Below are positions 39,243 to 49,311 of a stretch of 64,000 nucleotides of DNA, piece after piece. The notes beneath the pieces are model-generated. The model saw only the letters and a list, made by a program, of their open reading frames with translations, made no database searches and was not told the origin of the DNA. Made by a program: the position numbers and the translations under genes. The first letter of the stretch is position 1; each line of letters starts with the position of its first letter. This stretch comes from an uncultured Flavobacteriia bacterium. GTDB taxonomy: Bacteria > Bacteroidota > Bacteroidia > Flavobacteriales_D > Crocinitomicaceae. The stretch lies in contig CAIQQH010000068.1 in the NCBI GenBank assembly GCA_903873915.1, positions 1-64,000 of the forward strand, written 5' to 3'.

Positions 39243-40196
39243 ATGGTAAAATTATTTCTAGGAAATCGAACGGGGGTACTTTTCCTCATTCCCTTCTTTA
39301 TGCTGGGGTATTTTCTATTGGATCAGTTTACCAGTTATTATCCGCACAACGCTCAGACAAACATCGGTATGTGGGGCATTTCTATTCCTTTCTCCGATTC
39401 CTTTTTAGAAATTTCAGGGGCTATTCTTGTCGTAATGAATGCGTTGGCGATAAACATGATTTACAACGCCAACGAGTTTTTAGAGCGTAACAGTTACATG
39501 CCTTCGTTGTTGTACGTGGTGATGATGAGTTTCTATCATGCGGCATACTCCATAGATGGGCTTTTAGTGGCGCACTCGTTTGTCATTGCCATGATTTATC
39601 AGTTGTTCCTGCTCCGTCAAAATGAAGATGGAAGAAGACATGTGTTTAATGCTGCTTTTTTAGCGGGATGTGCCACTACGTTTCACCCCCCATTGGTATT
39701 GCTGTCACCACTTTTGATCATCATGGCGCGACGCATACGCCCCTTTGTTTTTCGCGAGGCCTTGATGGTCATCGTTGGAATGGGTATACCCTTAGTTTAT
39801 GCTGGAGTATATCTCTGGATGTCAGGGAGTAAAATCGAGTTGAAATTGATAGATAAATCAATTGATTACACCAATAAACAAACAGACTTTTTAATCACAG
39901 CAGTATTGTTCACTCTCCTTTTTTTATTGAGTTTGGTGAGTATCCGTTCCCGCATGAAAACGTCGTCTATCCGCTTAAAAAAACTGACAAGTATGCTCTG
40001 GTGGCTGGTTTTGCTTGGGGCGATCTTTGGAATTGCAGACTTTTTCATGTTTGGTCAAATCGAGCGCTTTAGTTTCCTAATGATCCCCCTTTCCTTTTTC
40101 CTTCCTTTCGCCTTTACAAGCCAAACTTTTGGCAGACTCGCCTCCTTTCTTTTTTACATCACTTTTGGGTATTCGTGTCTGAAATTTTTCCTTTAA
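39243..40196 (+). CDS. DUF6427-like integral membrane protein
   Basis: Polytopic; position before purQ-purD; VKLFLGNRTGVLFLIPFFMLGYFLLDQF. Confidence 0.65.
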   Translation: MVKLFLGNRTGVLFLIPFFMLGYFLLDQFTSYYPHNAQTNIGMWGISIPFSDSFLEISGAILVVMNALAINMIYNANEFLERNSYMPSLLYVVMMSFYHAAYSIDGLLVAHSFVIAMIYQLFLLRQNEDGRRHVFNAAFLAGCATTFHPPLVLLSPLLIIMARRIRPFVFREALMVIVGMGIPLVYAGVYLWMSGSKIELKLIDKSIDYTNKQTDFLITAVLFTLLFLLSLVSIRSRMKTSSIRLKKLTSMLWWLVLLGAIFGIADFFMFGQIERFSFLMIPLSFFLPFAFTSQTFGRLASFLFYITFGYSCLKFFL

Positions 40197-40278
40197 CTGG
40201 CCTCTTTCCCATGCAATTTATGTAGTTTTGCATACAAGTGGACGGCTGTTCGTTTCCACTGTAAATTTGCATAATCGG

Positions 40279-40965
40279 ATGAAATTTGGTGTTGTTACCT
40301 TCCCCGGTTCGAACTGTGATGAAGACATGGTGTATGTTCTTCAAGAAATCATGGGACAAAAAGTAGAACGTCTTTGGCACAAAGACACCGACTTAAAAGG
40401 AGTTGATTTCGTGGTGCTTCCAGGGGGATTTTCTTATGGTGACTACCTGCGTTCGGGAGCAATTGCCCGCTTTTCACCCATTATGAATGAGGTTGTGGAC
40501 CACGCTAGCAAAGGAGGGTATGTACTCGGCGTTTGCAACGGGTTTCAAATACTTACTGAATCTGGACTGCTAGAAGGCGCCCTTTTACACAACTCAAATC
40601 AACAGTTTATCTGTAAAAATGTGTTCTTAAAACCAGTGTCAACAACAGCGGCGATTACAAAAGGACTAACGGCAGATAAAGCATATCAAATTCCAATTGC
40701 ACATGGTGAAGGACGCTTTTATGCCGCCGAAGAAACGATGCAATCAATTATAGACAACGATCAGATTTTATTTAAATATTGCAACGAGAGTGCGGAGGTG
40801 AATGACGCCAATAATCCAAACGGGGCATTGATGAACATTGCTGGAATCACCAATAAATCGAAGAATGTCTTCGGAATGATGCCTCACCCAGAACGCGCTG
40901 CAGATCGTTTTCTTGCCAATGAAGATGGCCGCGCATTGTTTGAATCACTACTAAAACATTGCTAA
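40279..40965 (+). CDS. purQ: Phosphoribosylformylglycinamidine synthase subunit PurQ
   Basis: MKFGVVTFPGSNCDEDM, LPGGFSYGDYLRSGAIA, GVCNGFQILTESGLL, MMPHPERA. Confidence 0.97.
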   Translation: MKFGVVTFPGSNCDEDMVYVLQEIMGQKVERLWHKDTDLKGVDFVVLPGGFSYGDYLRSGAIARFSPIMNEVVDHASKGGYVLGVCNGFQILTESGLLEGALLHNSNQQFICKNVFLKPVSTTAAITKGLTADKAYQIPIAHGEGRFYAAEETMQSIIDNDQILFKYCNESAEVNDANNPNGALMNIAGITNKSKNVFGMMPHPERAADRFLANEDGRALFESLLKHC

Positions 40966-40975
40966 TCACACCTAA

Positions 40976-42250
40976 ATGAGGGTTTTATTACTAGGAAATG
41001 GCGGAAGAGAACATGCTTTCGCTTGGAAAATTGCTCAAAGTTCTTTGCTGGAAGAATTGTTTATAGCCCCAGGAAACGCCGGCACACGTCAACATGGTCA
41101 AAATATTTCTATTGATGTAAATGACTTTGCGGCCATCCGTGAATTTGTTATTAAGGAGCGAATCAATATGGTGGTCGTTGGCCCCGAAGAACCTTTAGTG
41201 AATGGGATACACGACTTTTTCTTGGCCGACGAAAAACTGAGAAATGTACCCGTAATTGGACCCGCAAAGTATGCCGCACAGCTAGAAGGAAGCAAAGATT
41301 TTGCAAAACAATTCATGGCCCGACACAACATTCCTACGGCCAAATATGCGACGTTTACCAAGGAAACACTTGAGCAGGGCTATACGTTCTTGGAAGCGAT
41401 GAAACCACCGTATGTACTGAAAGCGGATGGACTAGCTGCCGGAAAAGGCGTGCTGATTTTAGAGGATTTAAAGGAAGCAAAAGCCGAGTTGAAGTTGATG
41501 CTCGCTGACGCAAAATTTGGGGCGGCAAGCACACGCGTTGTGATCGAACAATTCTTGAAAGGAAATGAACTTTCAGTTTTTGTGATTACTGATGGAGATT
41601 CTTTTAAAATTTTACCCGAAGCCAAAGACTACAAAAGAATAGGTGAGGGTGATACAGGATTGAACACAGGAGGAATGGGCGCTGTTTCACCTGTGCCATT
41701 TGCCGATCCAACATTCTTGGATAAGATTCAAAATCAAATCATCATTCCTACAGTCAAAGGCTTGAGAAATGATAAGATTCCTTACAAAGGGTTTATTTTC
41801 TTTGGCTTGATTAACGTGAAGGGCGAGCCTTATGTAATTGAATACAACTGCCGAATGGGTGACCCAGAAACGGAAGTGGTTATTCCACGCCTGCGATCAG
41901 ACCTGTTGGACTTGTTCGAAGGGGTAGCCACCGGAACCTTGTCTGAAAGAGATATTCAGTTTTCTGAAAAATGTGCAGCAACAGTGATGATGGTTTCCGG
42001 CGGATATCCAGAAGCTTACGAAAAGGGGAAGGCGATTTATGGCTTGAATGCCCCTAGCGACAGCCTGGTGTTTCATGCAGGAACAGTGGCCGATGGTCCG
42101 GCAGTGCGCACAGCTGGGGGCCGCGTTATTGCTGTTACCTCCTATGGAAAAAACTTAGATGTCGCCCTAAAGCGCTCTTATGCCGCGCTTGAGAATATTG
42201 AATTTGAAGGAGCATTTTTCCGCAAAGACATAGGTTTTGATGTCTTGTAA
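40976..42250 (+). CDS. purD: Phosphoribosylamine--glycine ligase
   Basis: MRVLLLGNGGREHAFAW, KADGLAAGKGV, GDTGLNTGGMGAVSPVP, EYNCRMGDPETEVV. Confidence 0.98.
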   Translation: MRVLLLGNGGREHAFAWKIAQSSLLEELFIAPGNAGTRQHGQNISIDVNDFAAIREFVIKERINMVVVGPEEPLVNGIHDFFLADEKLRNVPVIGPAKYAAQLEGSKDFAKQFMARHNIPTAKYATFTKETLEQGYTFLEAMKPPYVLKADGLAAGKGVLILEDLKEAKAELKLMLADAKFGAASTRVVIEQFLKGNELSVFVITDGDSFKILPEAKDYKRIGEGDTGLNTGGMGAVSPVPFADPTFLDKIQNQIIIPTVKGLRNDKIPYKGFIFFGLINVKGEPYVIEYNCRMGDPETEVVIPRLRSDLLDLFEGVATGTLSERDIQFSEKCAATVMMVSGGYPEAYEKGKAIYGLNAPSDSLVFHAGTVADGPAVRTAGGRVIAVTSYGKNLDVALKRSYAALENIEFEGAFFRKDIGFDVL

Positions 42251-42288
42251 TTGTTCTTTTTTATATATTGCATAAAGTTATCTCGTAA

Positions 42289-43551
42289 ATGGACCCCTCC
42301 ATATCGGTCGTTGTAATACTTATCTCTCTACTTTTTTCGGCATTCTTCTCCGGAATGGAGATTGCTTTCCTTGCCTCCAATCGACTAAAAGTGGCACTTG
42401 AACGCAACAAAGGAACCTTGTTCGGCAACACAATTGATATATTCTATAAACGCGAATCTACATTTATAGCTTTCCTTTTGCTGGGAAACAATATTGCGAT
42501 TGTACTTTTTGGAATGTATTCCGCTGCCCTACTCGAACCGATCATTCATTCGTGGGGAGTGCATCGCGAAGGAGTGGTACTCTTGCTTCAAACAACATTG
42601 TCCACATTGCTTGTTTTAATTACCGCTGAGTTTCTGCCAAAGGCTGTTGTGCAGTTGAATCCAAATCGATTCTTGCGCCTCTTCACCTTTCCCATGTTTT
42701 TGATCTATGTGCTCTTGTTTATTCCCACACAGGTGGTGATGCTTTTGAGCACCGCGGTGCTCGCACTCTTGCGCGTGGATCGGTCCAAGAATGTGAAGGT
42801 CTTTTCTAAAATAGACCTAGAAAACTACGTACAAGAACTTTCTGAACGCATTGATGAAGAAGAGAACTTTGGAAATGAAATGCAAATTCTTCAAAATGCG
42901 CTTGACTTCTCCAACATTAAAGCGCGTGACTGCATGATTCCTAGAACGGAGATTATAGCACTTGAAGTGAATGATGACATCAACAACTTGCGTAATTTAT
43001 TCATTGAAAAAGGCCTTTCGAAAATAATTATTTACCGCGATACGATAGACAACATCATTGGCTATGTGCATTCGTTTGAAATGTTCAAACAGCCAACGCT
43101 CATTCGACAGATGTTGATTCCGATATCATTTGTGCCATCTGCCTTACCGGGCAAGGAGTTGTTGGAAATGTTCACCAAGAAGTCTGCAAACATTTCTGTT
43201 GTTGTAGATGAATATGGAGGTACTGCCGGGATCATTACCATTGAGGATGTCATCGAAGAAATTTTCGGTGAAATTGAAGACGAACACGACAAGGAAGATT
43301 GGCTGGAAGAAAAGATCAGTGAACATGAATACCGTTTTTCGGCCCGCGCGGATATCGATTACCTCAATGAGGAGTATGACCTTGAACTTCCGGAATCGGA
43401 ATCGTATGAAACATTGGGGGGATTGATTTTAAATGAGTTAGAAAGTATTCCTGAGGTGGGTGAAACTGTTAAACTTGAAGACCACACGTTCATTATTGAA
43501 CAAGTGAGCGACCGAAGAATCGAAGTGGTTCGTATTCACGTCAATAAATAA
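42289..43551 (+). CDS. Hemolysin-family (CNNM + CBS pair + CorC_HlyC) membrane protein; GldE-related superfamily
   Basis: FFSGMEIAFLASNRLK; RDCMIPRTEIIALEV; VVVDEYGGTAGIITIEDVIEEIFGEIEDEHD. Confidence 0.92.
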   Translation: MDPSISVVVILISLLFSAFFSGMEIAFLASNRLKVALERNKGTLFGNTIDIFYKRESTFIAFLLLGNNIAIVLFGMYSAALLEPIIHSWGVHREGVVLLLQTTLSTLLVLITAEFLPKAVVQLNPNRFLRLFTFPMFLIYVLLFIPTQVVMLLSTAVLALLRVDRSKNVKVFSKIDLENYVQELSERIDEEENFGNEMQILQNALDFSNIKARDCMIPRTEIIALEVNDDINNLRNLFIEKGLSKIIIYRDTIDNIIGYVHSFEMFKQPTLIRQMLIPISFVPSALPGKELLEMFTKKSANISVVVDEYGGTAGIITIEDVIEEIFGEIEDEHDKEDWLEEKISEHEYRFSARADIDYLNEEYDLELPESESYETLGGLILNELESIPEVGETVKLEDHTFIIEQVSDRRIEVVRIHVNK

Positions 43552-43570
43552 TTGCCAAATTACTTCTTGG

Positions 43571-44242
43571 ATGATGAATGATATAGTTCCTTTTAATGCC
43601 GTTATTTTCGATATGGATGGAGTTCTTATTGACTCTGAACCGCTTTGGAAAATTGCCATGGAAGAGGTTTTTCATGCTGTCGGTTCTCAATTAACAAAGC
43701 AAGACTTTCAAAAAACTGTAGGCCTACGTCTGGATGAGGTGGTGGTTTTTTGGCATGCACACGAAGGATGGACAGGAGTAACACCGCAAGAGGTGGAAGC
43801 ACAAATTGTCCTTCGAATGGTGGAATTGATCAAAGAAAATGCGTCGCCCTTGCCTGGTGTACTTGAGACATTAAGCTTCCTTCAAGAAAAAAAAGTAAAA
43901 GTAGGCTTGGCAACCTCTTCCTATGAAATTCTAATTTCAACGGTACTTCAAGCCTTAGAGATCAAAAAATACTTTGAGGTGTGCGTATCTGCTGAGCACG
44001 AAGAATTTGGGAAACCACACCCCGCGGTTTATTTGACAGCTGCGAGACAATTAAACGTCCCAGCCACACAATGTTTGGTGGTAGAAGATTCGTTTAATGG
44101 CGTCGTTTCCGGCAAGGCTGCTCGAATGAAAGTGGCATGCATTCCAGAAAAAATGAATCATCCAGACCCGCGCTTGGTGGCTGCCGATTACATGTACGAC
44201 TCCATGACGGATTTACTGAATGACCTAAAAGCTATGATTTAA
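43571..44242 (+). CDS. HAD-family phosphatase (hexitol phosphatase/beta-phosphoglucomutase-like)
   Basis: AVIFDMDGVLIDSEPLW; VEDSFNGVVSGKAARMKV. Confidence 0.92.
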   Translation: MMNDIVPFNAVIFDMDGVLIDSEPLWKIAMEEVFHAVGSQLTKQDFQKTVGLRLDEVVVFWHAHEGWTGVTPQEVEAQIVLRMVELIKENASPLPGVLETLSFLQEKKVKVGLATSSYEILISTVLQALEIKKYFEVCVSAEHEEFGKPHPAVYLTAARQLNVPATQCLVVEDSFNGVVSGKAARMKVACIPEKMNHPDPRLVAADYMYDSMTDLLNDLKAMI

Positions 44243-45191
44243 GCACATCATTAACCCACGCCTTTCCCCATTCTTCTTGTTCTTGTTCTGTCCACAAAGC
44301 CGGATAGAAAATTCGTTTTTGGAATCTTGGAGGCAAGTATTTTTGCCAGTTGGTTCCACCCGTTGCTGCGATATCCTCTGGATCGCGGTTTAAGTAGCGA
44401 ACGGCAGACTTGTAATGCGCCAAAGGCCAATTGACATTCACGTTTATATCGTTGTGCCGAAGTGTGCTGATGACCTTTTCAGACTTTTGTTCTTCAGGTG
44501 TTAATCGTTTGTACACTTGCCATAAGTTACGGCTTCTACACGCTTCCCCATGTTTAATGAACTCTTCTTGATAGCGCTCCTCAAACTGTACCAAGGTCAA
44601 TGTTTTCTTCCCAGTGCTCAATTCCGTTGCGCCAGCTTTCCAATAAATGAATTCATACATCGATTCAATGCTAGACTCATTCGTAAATTGATGACGAACA
44701 TCCTTATTGACGAGATGAAGAAATTCAGTGCTACACATTTCAATGAATCGGTATTGCGCCGATTGAAAACCACTCGCGGGCAATAGAGACATACGGAACT
44801 GCAAAAACTGCTTGTGGTCCATGCCTTTTGACATCACATCAAAACTGGTAATCAATGCATCGAAGTAGCGGTTGATTCGCCCTACGCGTTCCACGAAGAA
44901 CTCCGCGTCGATGGTGGGGTGATCTGCGAGCTGCTCAAATTCTTGCAGCGCCATTTTGAAGTAAAGCTCTGTGATTTGATGGTAAATGATAAAGATACGC
45001 TCATCAGGAATGTTCGTTCTAGGTTTTTGAAGGCTAAGAAGAGTGTCTAGCTCGATGTAGTCCCAGTACTTCACCGTGTCGGCATACAATAAGCCGTCGA
45101 GGTAGGACAATAAATCTTGACCTAGCGCAGTGTACTTGTCATTCAAGAGCTCTAAGCGTTGTTTGATCTCAGGTGTGATTTCCATGTTCAA
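44232..45191 (-). CDS. Tryptophan 2,3-dioxygenase family protein
   Basis: IIYHQITELYFKMALQEFEQL; FLQFRMSLLPASGFQSAQYRFIEM; GGTNWQKYLPP. Confidence 0.92.
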   Translation of the reverse strand: MNMEITPEIKQRLELLNDKYTALGQDLLSYLDGLLYADTVKYWDYIELDTLLSLQKPRTNIPDERIFIIYHQITELYFKMALQEFEQLADHPTIDAEFFVERVGRINRYFDALITSFDVMSKGMDHKQFLQFRMSLLPASGFQSAQYRFIEMCSTEFLHLVNKDVRHQFTNESSIESMYEFIYWKAGATELSTGKKTLTLVQFEERYQEEFIKHGEACRSRNLWQVYKRLTPEEQKSEKVISTLRHNDINVNVNWPLAHYKSAVRYLNRDPEDIAATGGTNWQKYLPPRFQKRIFYPALWTEQEQEEWGKAWVNDVLKS

Positions 45192-45306
45192 TAATTAACA
45201 GCACAAAGATATTATTCGCTCAACAACATGCAAATCAATGTTAATTATTTAACACATCTTCTTTATTCCTGTTTAACTTGAACGGGGGACAGAAAATTTT
45301 CGGCCT

Positions 45307-45333
45307 AAAAAAGGCCCCCATGTGGGAGCCTTT
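45307..45333 (-). terminator. Rho-independent-type terminator downstream of T9SS cargo gene
   Basis: AAAGGCcCCCA-TG-TGGGaGCCTTT hairpin with A-run on + strand (U-run for minus transcript). Confidence 0.7.
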
Positions 45334-45352
45334 CAATGCGTTTAGCGATCAA

Positions 45353-46105
45353 TTAGTTCTTGATGAACTTGATTGTTTCTTTTCCACCTACGTGGTTTAC
45401 AACAACGAAGTAAACACCGTTATTCAAACCATTCAAGTTGATTTCCAAAGCAGATCCAACGATGTTCAATGTACGAACAACTTTTCCTTCCATGTTTGTT
45501 ACCTCAACTGAAGAGATGTTCATGTCTGGAGTAATTCCGTAAAGTGTAACATTTTCGCTAGCTGGGTTAGGCTTAAGGTTCAATGGCTCATAGATTGCAT
45601 CGATTGTTCCTGCTTGACCAACAACAATACGGTATCCAGAGAATGAAGTCGACTGAGGAAGTGGCGTTGGTGGGAATCCAGGGATGATGGTAACCAACAC
45701 AGTTGCTGTAATGAAAATCTCAACTGGGTAAGTTCCAGTAGCAGTAGCAGTACCATAAAGGTTTGCACATCCGTTTGCACCACCAGCGTAAGAACATCCA
45801 GAGAGGTTACATCCGAAGTTCATACCAGCAGGAAGACCTACAACACTATCCACAACAAATCCTTGGATTGGTGTTCCAACAAGTGTTCCTCCAGTTGGAT
45901 CTAACTCAGCTGTTACTGTTGCAGGTACTTTGAAGTTCAAGTCTGTAGAGTATGCAACATTCACTGTAGCAAAAGGGAAGTTTTGAACAGTATCAGGCCA
46001 TACACCGTACACTGAATCCGCGTAATTAGCTCCTGGAGTACATGATTGCGCGCTCGCACTCATGGCAGCAGAAACGATAGAAATAACAAGTAAAAGTTTT
46101 TTCAT
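45353..46105 (-). CDS. Secreted protein with T9SS type A sorting domain
   Basis: Signal peptide MKKLLLVISIVSAAMSASAQ; CTD LKPNPASENVTLYG...NGVYFVVVNHVGGKETIKFIKN; start reset to 46105. Confidence 0.88.
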   Translation of the reverse strand: MKKLLLVISIVSAAMSASAQSCTPGANYADSVYGVWPDTVQNFPFATVNVAYSTDLNFKVPATVTAELDPTGGTLVGTPIQGFVVDSVVGLPAGMNFGCNLSGCSYAGGANGCANLYGTATATGTYPVEIFITATVLVTIIPGFPPTPLPQSTSFSGYRIVVGQAGTIDAIYEPLNLKPNPASENVTLYGITPDMNISSVEVTNMEGKVVRTLNIVGSALEINLNGLNNGVYFVVVNHVGGKETIKFIKN

Positions 46106-46159
46106 GTTTTTTGATTTAATTGTTTGATTGCGAAAGTATGGAAAAAAAGAATAGAAATT

Positions 46160-46186
46160 AAAAAAACCGACGGGAATTCCCGCCGG
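46160..46186 (-). terminator. Terminator hairpin with near-perfect 20-bp palindrome
   Basis: CCGACGGGAATTCCCGCCGG followed on the minus strand by a U-rich tract. Confidence 0.7.
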
Positions 46187-46220
46187 CTCATTTATTCTGG
46201 GTCTGAAAAAAATGACGTAT

Positions 46221-47069
46221 TTATCGGATAACGATGCGCTCCGTTGCGCGATTTCCATTTTCGTCGATGGAAATAAGGGTGTAAACTCCAGGGTTTAAAT
46301 CCAATCCAGTGAGTTTCCCTTCGTTCTTGAAGTCAAGCTGCTTAAGCACAATTCCAAGGTCATTCATGATCATGACAGTGCGAACAGTTGCGTCGGCACT
46401 TAAAGTGACGTGACCAGATGACGGGTTTGGATATACACTGATGTTGCTTGATACTCCACCGATGACATCTGGATTGTCCAACACTCCGATTACAGGTGTA
46501 TTTGGTTGCGTCACCTCGTATTTCCTATGAGTGCTGCATCCTTGGGCGTTGGTGATTGTAACACTATAGTATCCTGCACTCAAACCTGTTTGATCTTTGC
46601 TTGTCACAATGAGGTTGTTGTTTGGATTTGGATTGAGCGCTTCCCAAATAAACGTTGGATTGAGCTCATTTACTATAAGTTTGATGCTTCCGTCTGACCC
46701 GTGATAGGTGGTGGCGTTGTTAACAATCGAGGAAACTTGTAGGTCTAGTGGGTCCACTAAGTTGACTTGTGCTGTGGCAAAAGAGATGGAATCATCGGCA
46801 ACATTGAACGTGTATGTTCCTGCACTGAGAGTCCCAATTTCAAAGACGTTGCCACCAATTATTTGATTGTTCACAGAATACGGCTCCTTCCCTCCGGAGA
46901 TTGCTATAAGTATTTTACCGTTTTGATCACCGTGACAAAAAGGGGAGACCTTGTCGATGGTCAATTTTAATGGTTTTTTTGATGCTCCAACGACTGTTGT
47001 TAATTGTGCGCTGGCTTGAAAAGTTGTAGTAAGAAGTCCTGCTGCGAATAAAATGTTTTTTGTTTTCAT
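46221..47069 (-). CDS. Secreted SprB-repeat protein with T9SS type A sorting domain
   Basis: SprB-like blocks (PFCHGDQNGKILIAISGGKEPYSV; GLSAGYYSVTITNAQGCS); CTD ISVYPNPSSGHVTLS. Confidence 0.88.
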   Translation of the reverse strand: MKTKNILFAAGLLTTTFQASAQLTTVVGASKKPLKLTIDKVSPFCHGDQNGKILIAISGGKEPYSVNNQIIGGNVFEIGTLSAGTYTFNVADDSISFATAQVNLVDPLDLQVSSIVNNATTYHGSDGSIKLIVNELNPTFIWEALNPNPNNNLIVTSKDQTGLSAGYYSVTITNAQGCSTHRKYEVTQPNTPVIGVLDNPDVIGGVSSNISVYPNPSSGHVTLSADATVRTVMIMNDLGIVLKQLDFKNEGKLTGLDLNPGVYTLISIDENGNRATERIVIR

Positions 47070-47156
47070 AATGCTGTTTTTTAAATGTGTGTGTTTAATT
47101 TTTACTATTTTTTATTAATCGTTGTGATGACTTTCTGTGTATAAGTGGATAATCTA

Positions 47157-47816
47157 TTAATTGGAAGAGCCTCCGTTTGAGCTGTTTGCTCCGTTGACAT
47201 TTGGGTTGAAACTTGGCAATGTACCGCCGCCATTTGTTCCCGTTGTTCCTTGTGGCGCTTGTCCAACAATAAATCGTTTGCTGGTTTCGCAACCATTTAA
47301 GTCCGTAACGGTTACTGCATATACTCCAGCGATAAGTCCAGCTTGATCTTGTTGAGTTGGCACAAGTCCGGATCCATCAGGTGTTGTCCAGTTGTACATT
47401 ACTCCAGGATAAGTTACCGTTAAATCAATTGCACCATTGTTGCCCCCGAAGGTGCTAACATCTGTTATGGATGCGTCCATTTCTAGTTGAAGCGGTGAAA
47501 CCAACAACACCTCGACAGTTGAATTTGTAAGTAAAGTGTCTGTAATATAAAAGCTGTACTGCCCACCGACGAGGTTTGTTACTTGGAAGGATGCCCCAAC
47601 GATTTCCAGACCATTCACGAAGTATGGGGGGAATCCACCCGTGATGTCAATGTTGATGACGCCATCATTGCTTCCAAAGCAAGAAGGGTTTGCATGAACC
47701 ATTTGCACAGACATAGGAATTTTATCCTGAGTGATCTGAGCTGATGAGGAAAAGGCCGAGAACAGAAATGTTACTGTAAAAAGACCCGCAGCGAAAATGA
47801 ATTGTTTTGTTTTCAT
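47157..47816 (-). CDS. Secreted SprB-repeat protein lacking a recognisable T9SS sorting domain
   Basis: PSCFGSNDGVINIDITGGFPPYFV; GLIAGVYAVTVTDLNGCETSKRF; ends in a G/N/S-rich tail. Confidence 0.85.
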   Translation of the reverse strand: MKTKQFIFAAGLFTVTFLFSAFSSSAQITQDKIPMSVQMVHANPSCFGSNDGVINIDITGGFPPYFVNGLEIVGASFQVTNLVGGQYSFYITDTLLTNSTVEVLLVSPLQLEMDASITDVSTFGGNNGAIDLTVTYPGVMYNWTTPDGSGLVPTQQDQAGLIAGVYAVTVTDLNGCETSKRFIVGQAPQGTTGTNGGGTLPSFNPNVNGANSSNGGSSN

Positions 47817-48112
47817 AATTGTGTGTTTTATTTGTGTGTTTTGTGTTTCGTTTTTAAATGTTTAATGCCTTTCGACGAAACAAAGGTTCACACATTCCAA
47901 CGGCCATGAAAGTATTTAAAGGTCGAAGCACATCAATTTCAGTGCAAGCGCTCAGTAGGCCCTAAGTAGTTTTACGCAAACACCCCCTTGATTTAGCTAG
48001 AAATGGCTTGATTGGCATCTTTTCTCTGACATGTAAAAGTTTAAATAGTGATACTTTAGACATTCATTATTCACCATATAATCTGTAAACTTGCCTTGAC
48101 TTAGTTCTTGAT

Positions 48113-49135
48113 ATGCAAAAGGTTCATTTAGAAAGTAATGTGTTTTATGCAGAGGGGTATACGTATTTTGGATATCCTCAGTTGCCCTATGAGGAGGCGC
48201 TAAAAAACATCACGGATGCCATCGATAAAATAACACCTTATAAAGTGTATACCATAGATGAACTAGAGCCCATCTTATTGTCGCTTCATGTTGACCCTTA
48301 TACGTTTATGTTTTTCCAAAAATTAAAAAACGTTCTCTGTCAAAATGGCGTAACGCTATACGCGACCTTTGGTGAAGAATCGTGCTTGGGCGCCTACGGA
48401 GAATTTAAACTAGATTCGAATAGGGTGATTATTAATCTTGCCACCATAATAATGGATTCCAAGGTGGAGCTGCCCGAACAAATTGCACGAGTTATTGTGC
48501 ACGAACTGGTACATTCCGTCGTGTGCTATAAAACACATGGTATATGGAATCCCGATGCTTTTTCGACGAGAAGGCCTTTAAGCGATGAAGATAAAACCGC
48601 GATCATCAATCTCGAAATCATCTTCAATTTTATTAGTAAATGCCCCGTGATTTATGAAGAATATGGCTTGAACAATTTAAATGAAATGATTGCCGAATTG
48701 GTCAATCCTGCATTTGTCACAAAATTTAACCAAATAAAAATAAACTGCCTTAAGCTACAGACGTCCCCAGAAAAAAATCAAATGTTCAAAAGGTTTTTTC
48801 TATTTGTTACTCATGTAATTTCAGGTAAAGCTGTGTACGTGAATGCGCATGATGCTGCGCTTAAAAACTTTGATGTATTGGCGAAAACAAATAGCCATCC
48901 GCAAATAAAATTTTTCAATGAGAACCTCCAGCCAGATTTTCAAAGTCTATCTAGCGAATCGGATCCCGAGGACGAGACCTTGAACAAAGTGCTGAAAAGA
49001 GAAGATGCCTTTCGATTTCGTGCCTTTGATTTTCCACTGCTCATTAAGGAACGCGACATGGAGTCCAAGCGAGATAGATTCACGCATGCTAGCATACGTA
49101 AGCGTAGAATGCAAACACCCGAGCATTACATTTAA
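48113..49135 (+). CDS. Uncharacterised cytoplasmic protein with HExxH metallopeptidase-like motif
   Basis: RVIVHELVHSVV (HELVH codons 48500-48514) followed about 60 aa later by NEMIAELVNP; no signal peptide. Confidence 0.75.
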   Translation: MQKVHLESNVFYAEGYTYFGYPQLPYEEALKNITDAIDKITPYKVYTIDELEPILLSLHVDPYTFMFFQKLKNVLCQNGVTLYATFGEESCLGAYGEFKLDSNRVIINLATIIMDSKVELPEQIARVIVHELVHSVVCYKTHGIWNPDAFSTRRPLSDEDKTAIINLEIIFNFISKCPVIYEEYGLNNLNEMIAELVNPAFVTKFNQIKINCLKLQTSPEKNQMFKRFFLFVTHVISGKAVYVNAHDAALKNFDVLAKTNSHPQIKFFNENLQPDFQSLSSESDPEDETLNKVLKREDAFRFRAFDFPLLIKERDMESKRDRFTHASIRKRRMQTPEHYI

Positions 49136-49311
49136 ATCAATGAAATCTTTTTGCAAGAACGGGTTTTGTCCAACTTGCTGTGGATAAATCTTTTATGCAC
49201 CCTTCTTCGCACGTAAAAGACAGGCTCAGATCACCATGCATGGCAGCATCATCGCGAGATGAATAAGGGTGAGAACTGACGAGACCGTTGGCATATTAAA
49301 GCAGGGTGTTC

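Noticed and set aside
47095-47296. Two overlapping small minus-strand ORFs considered as a frameshifted T9SS sorting domain of the SprB-repeat protein
   Set aside because: Their translations (MRNQQTIYCW..., MVAKPANDLL...) contain no YPNP or CTD-like motif; they are out-of-frame readings.
49141-49311. Intergenic region examined for a degraded gene or ncRNA
   Set aside because: No ORF, hairpin or repeat strong enough to support a call.
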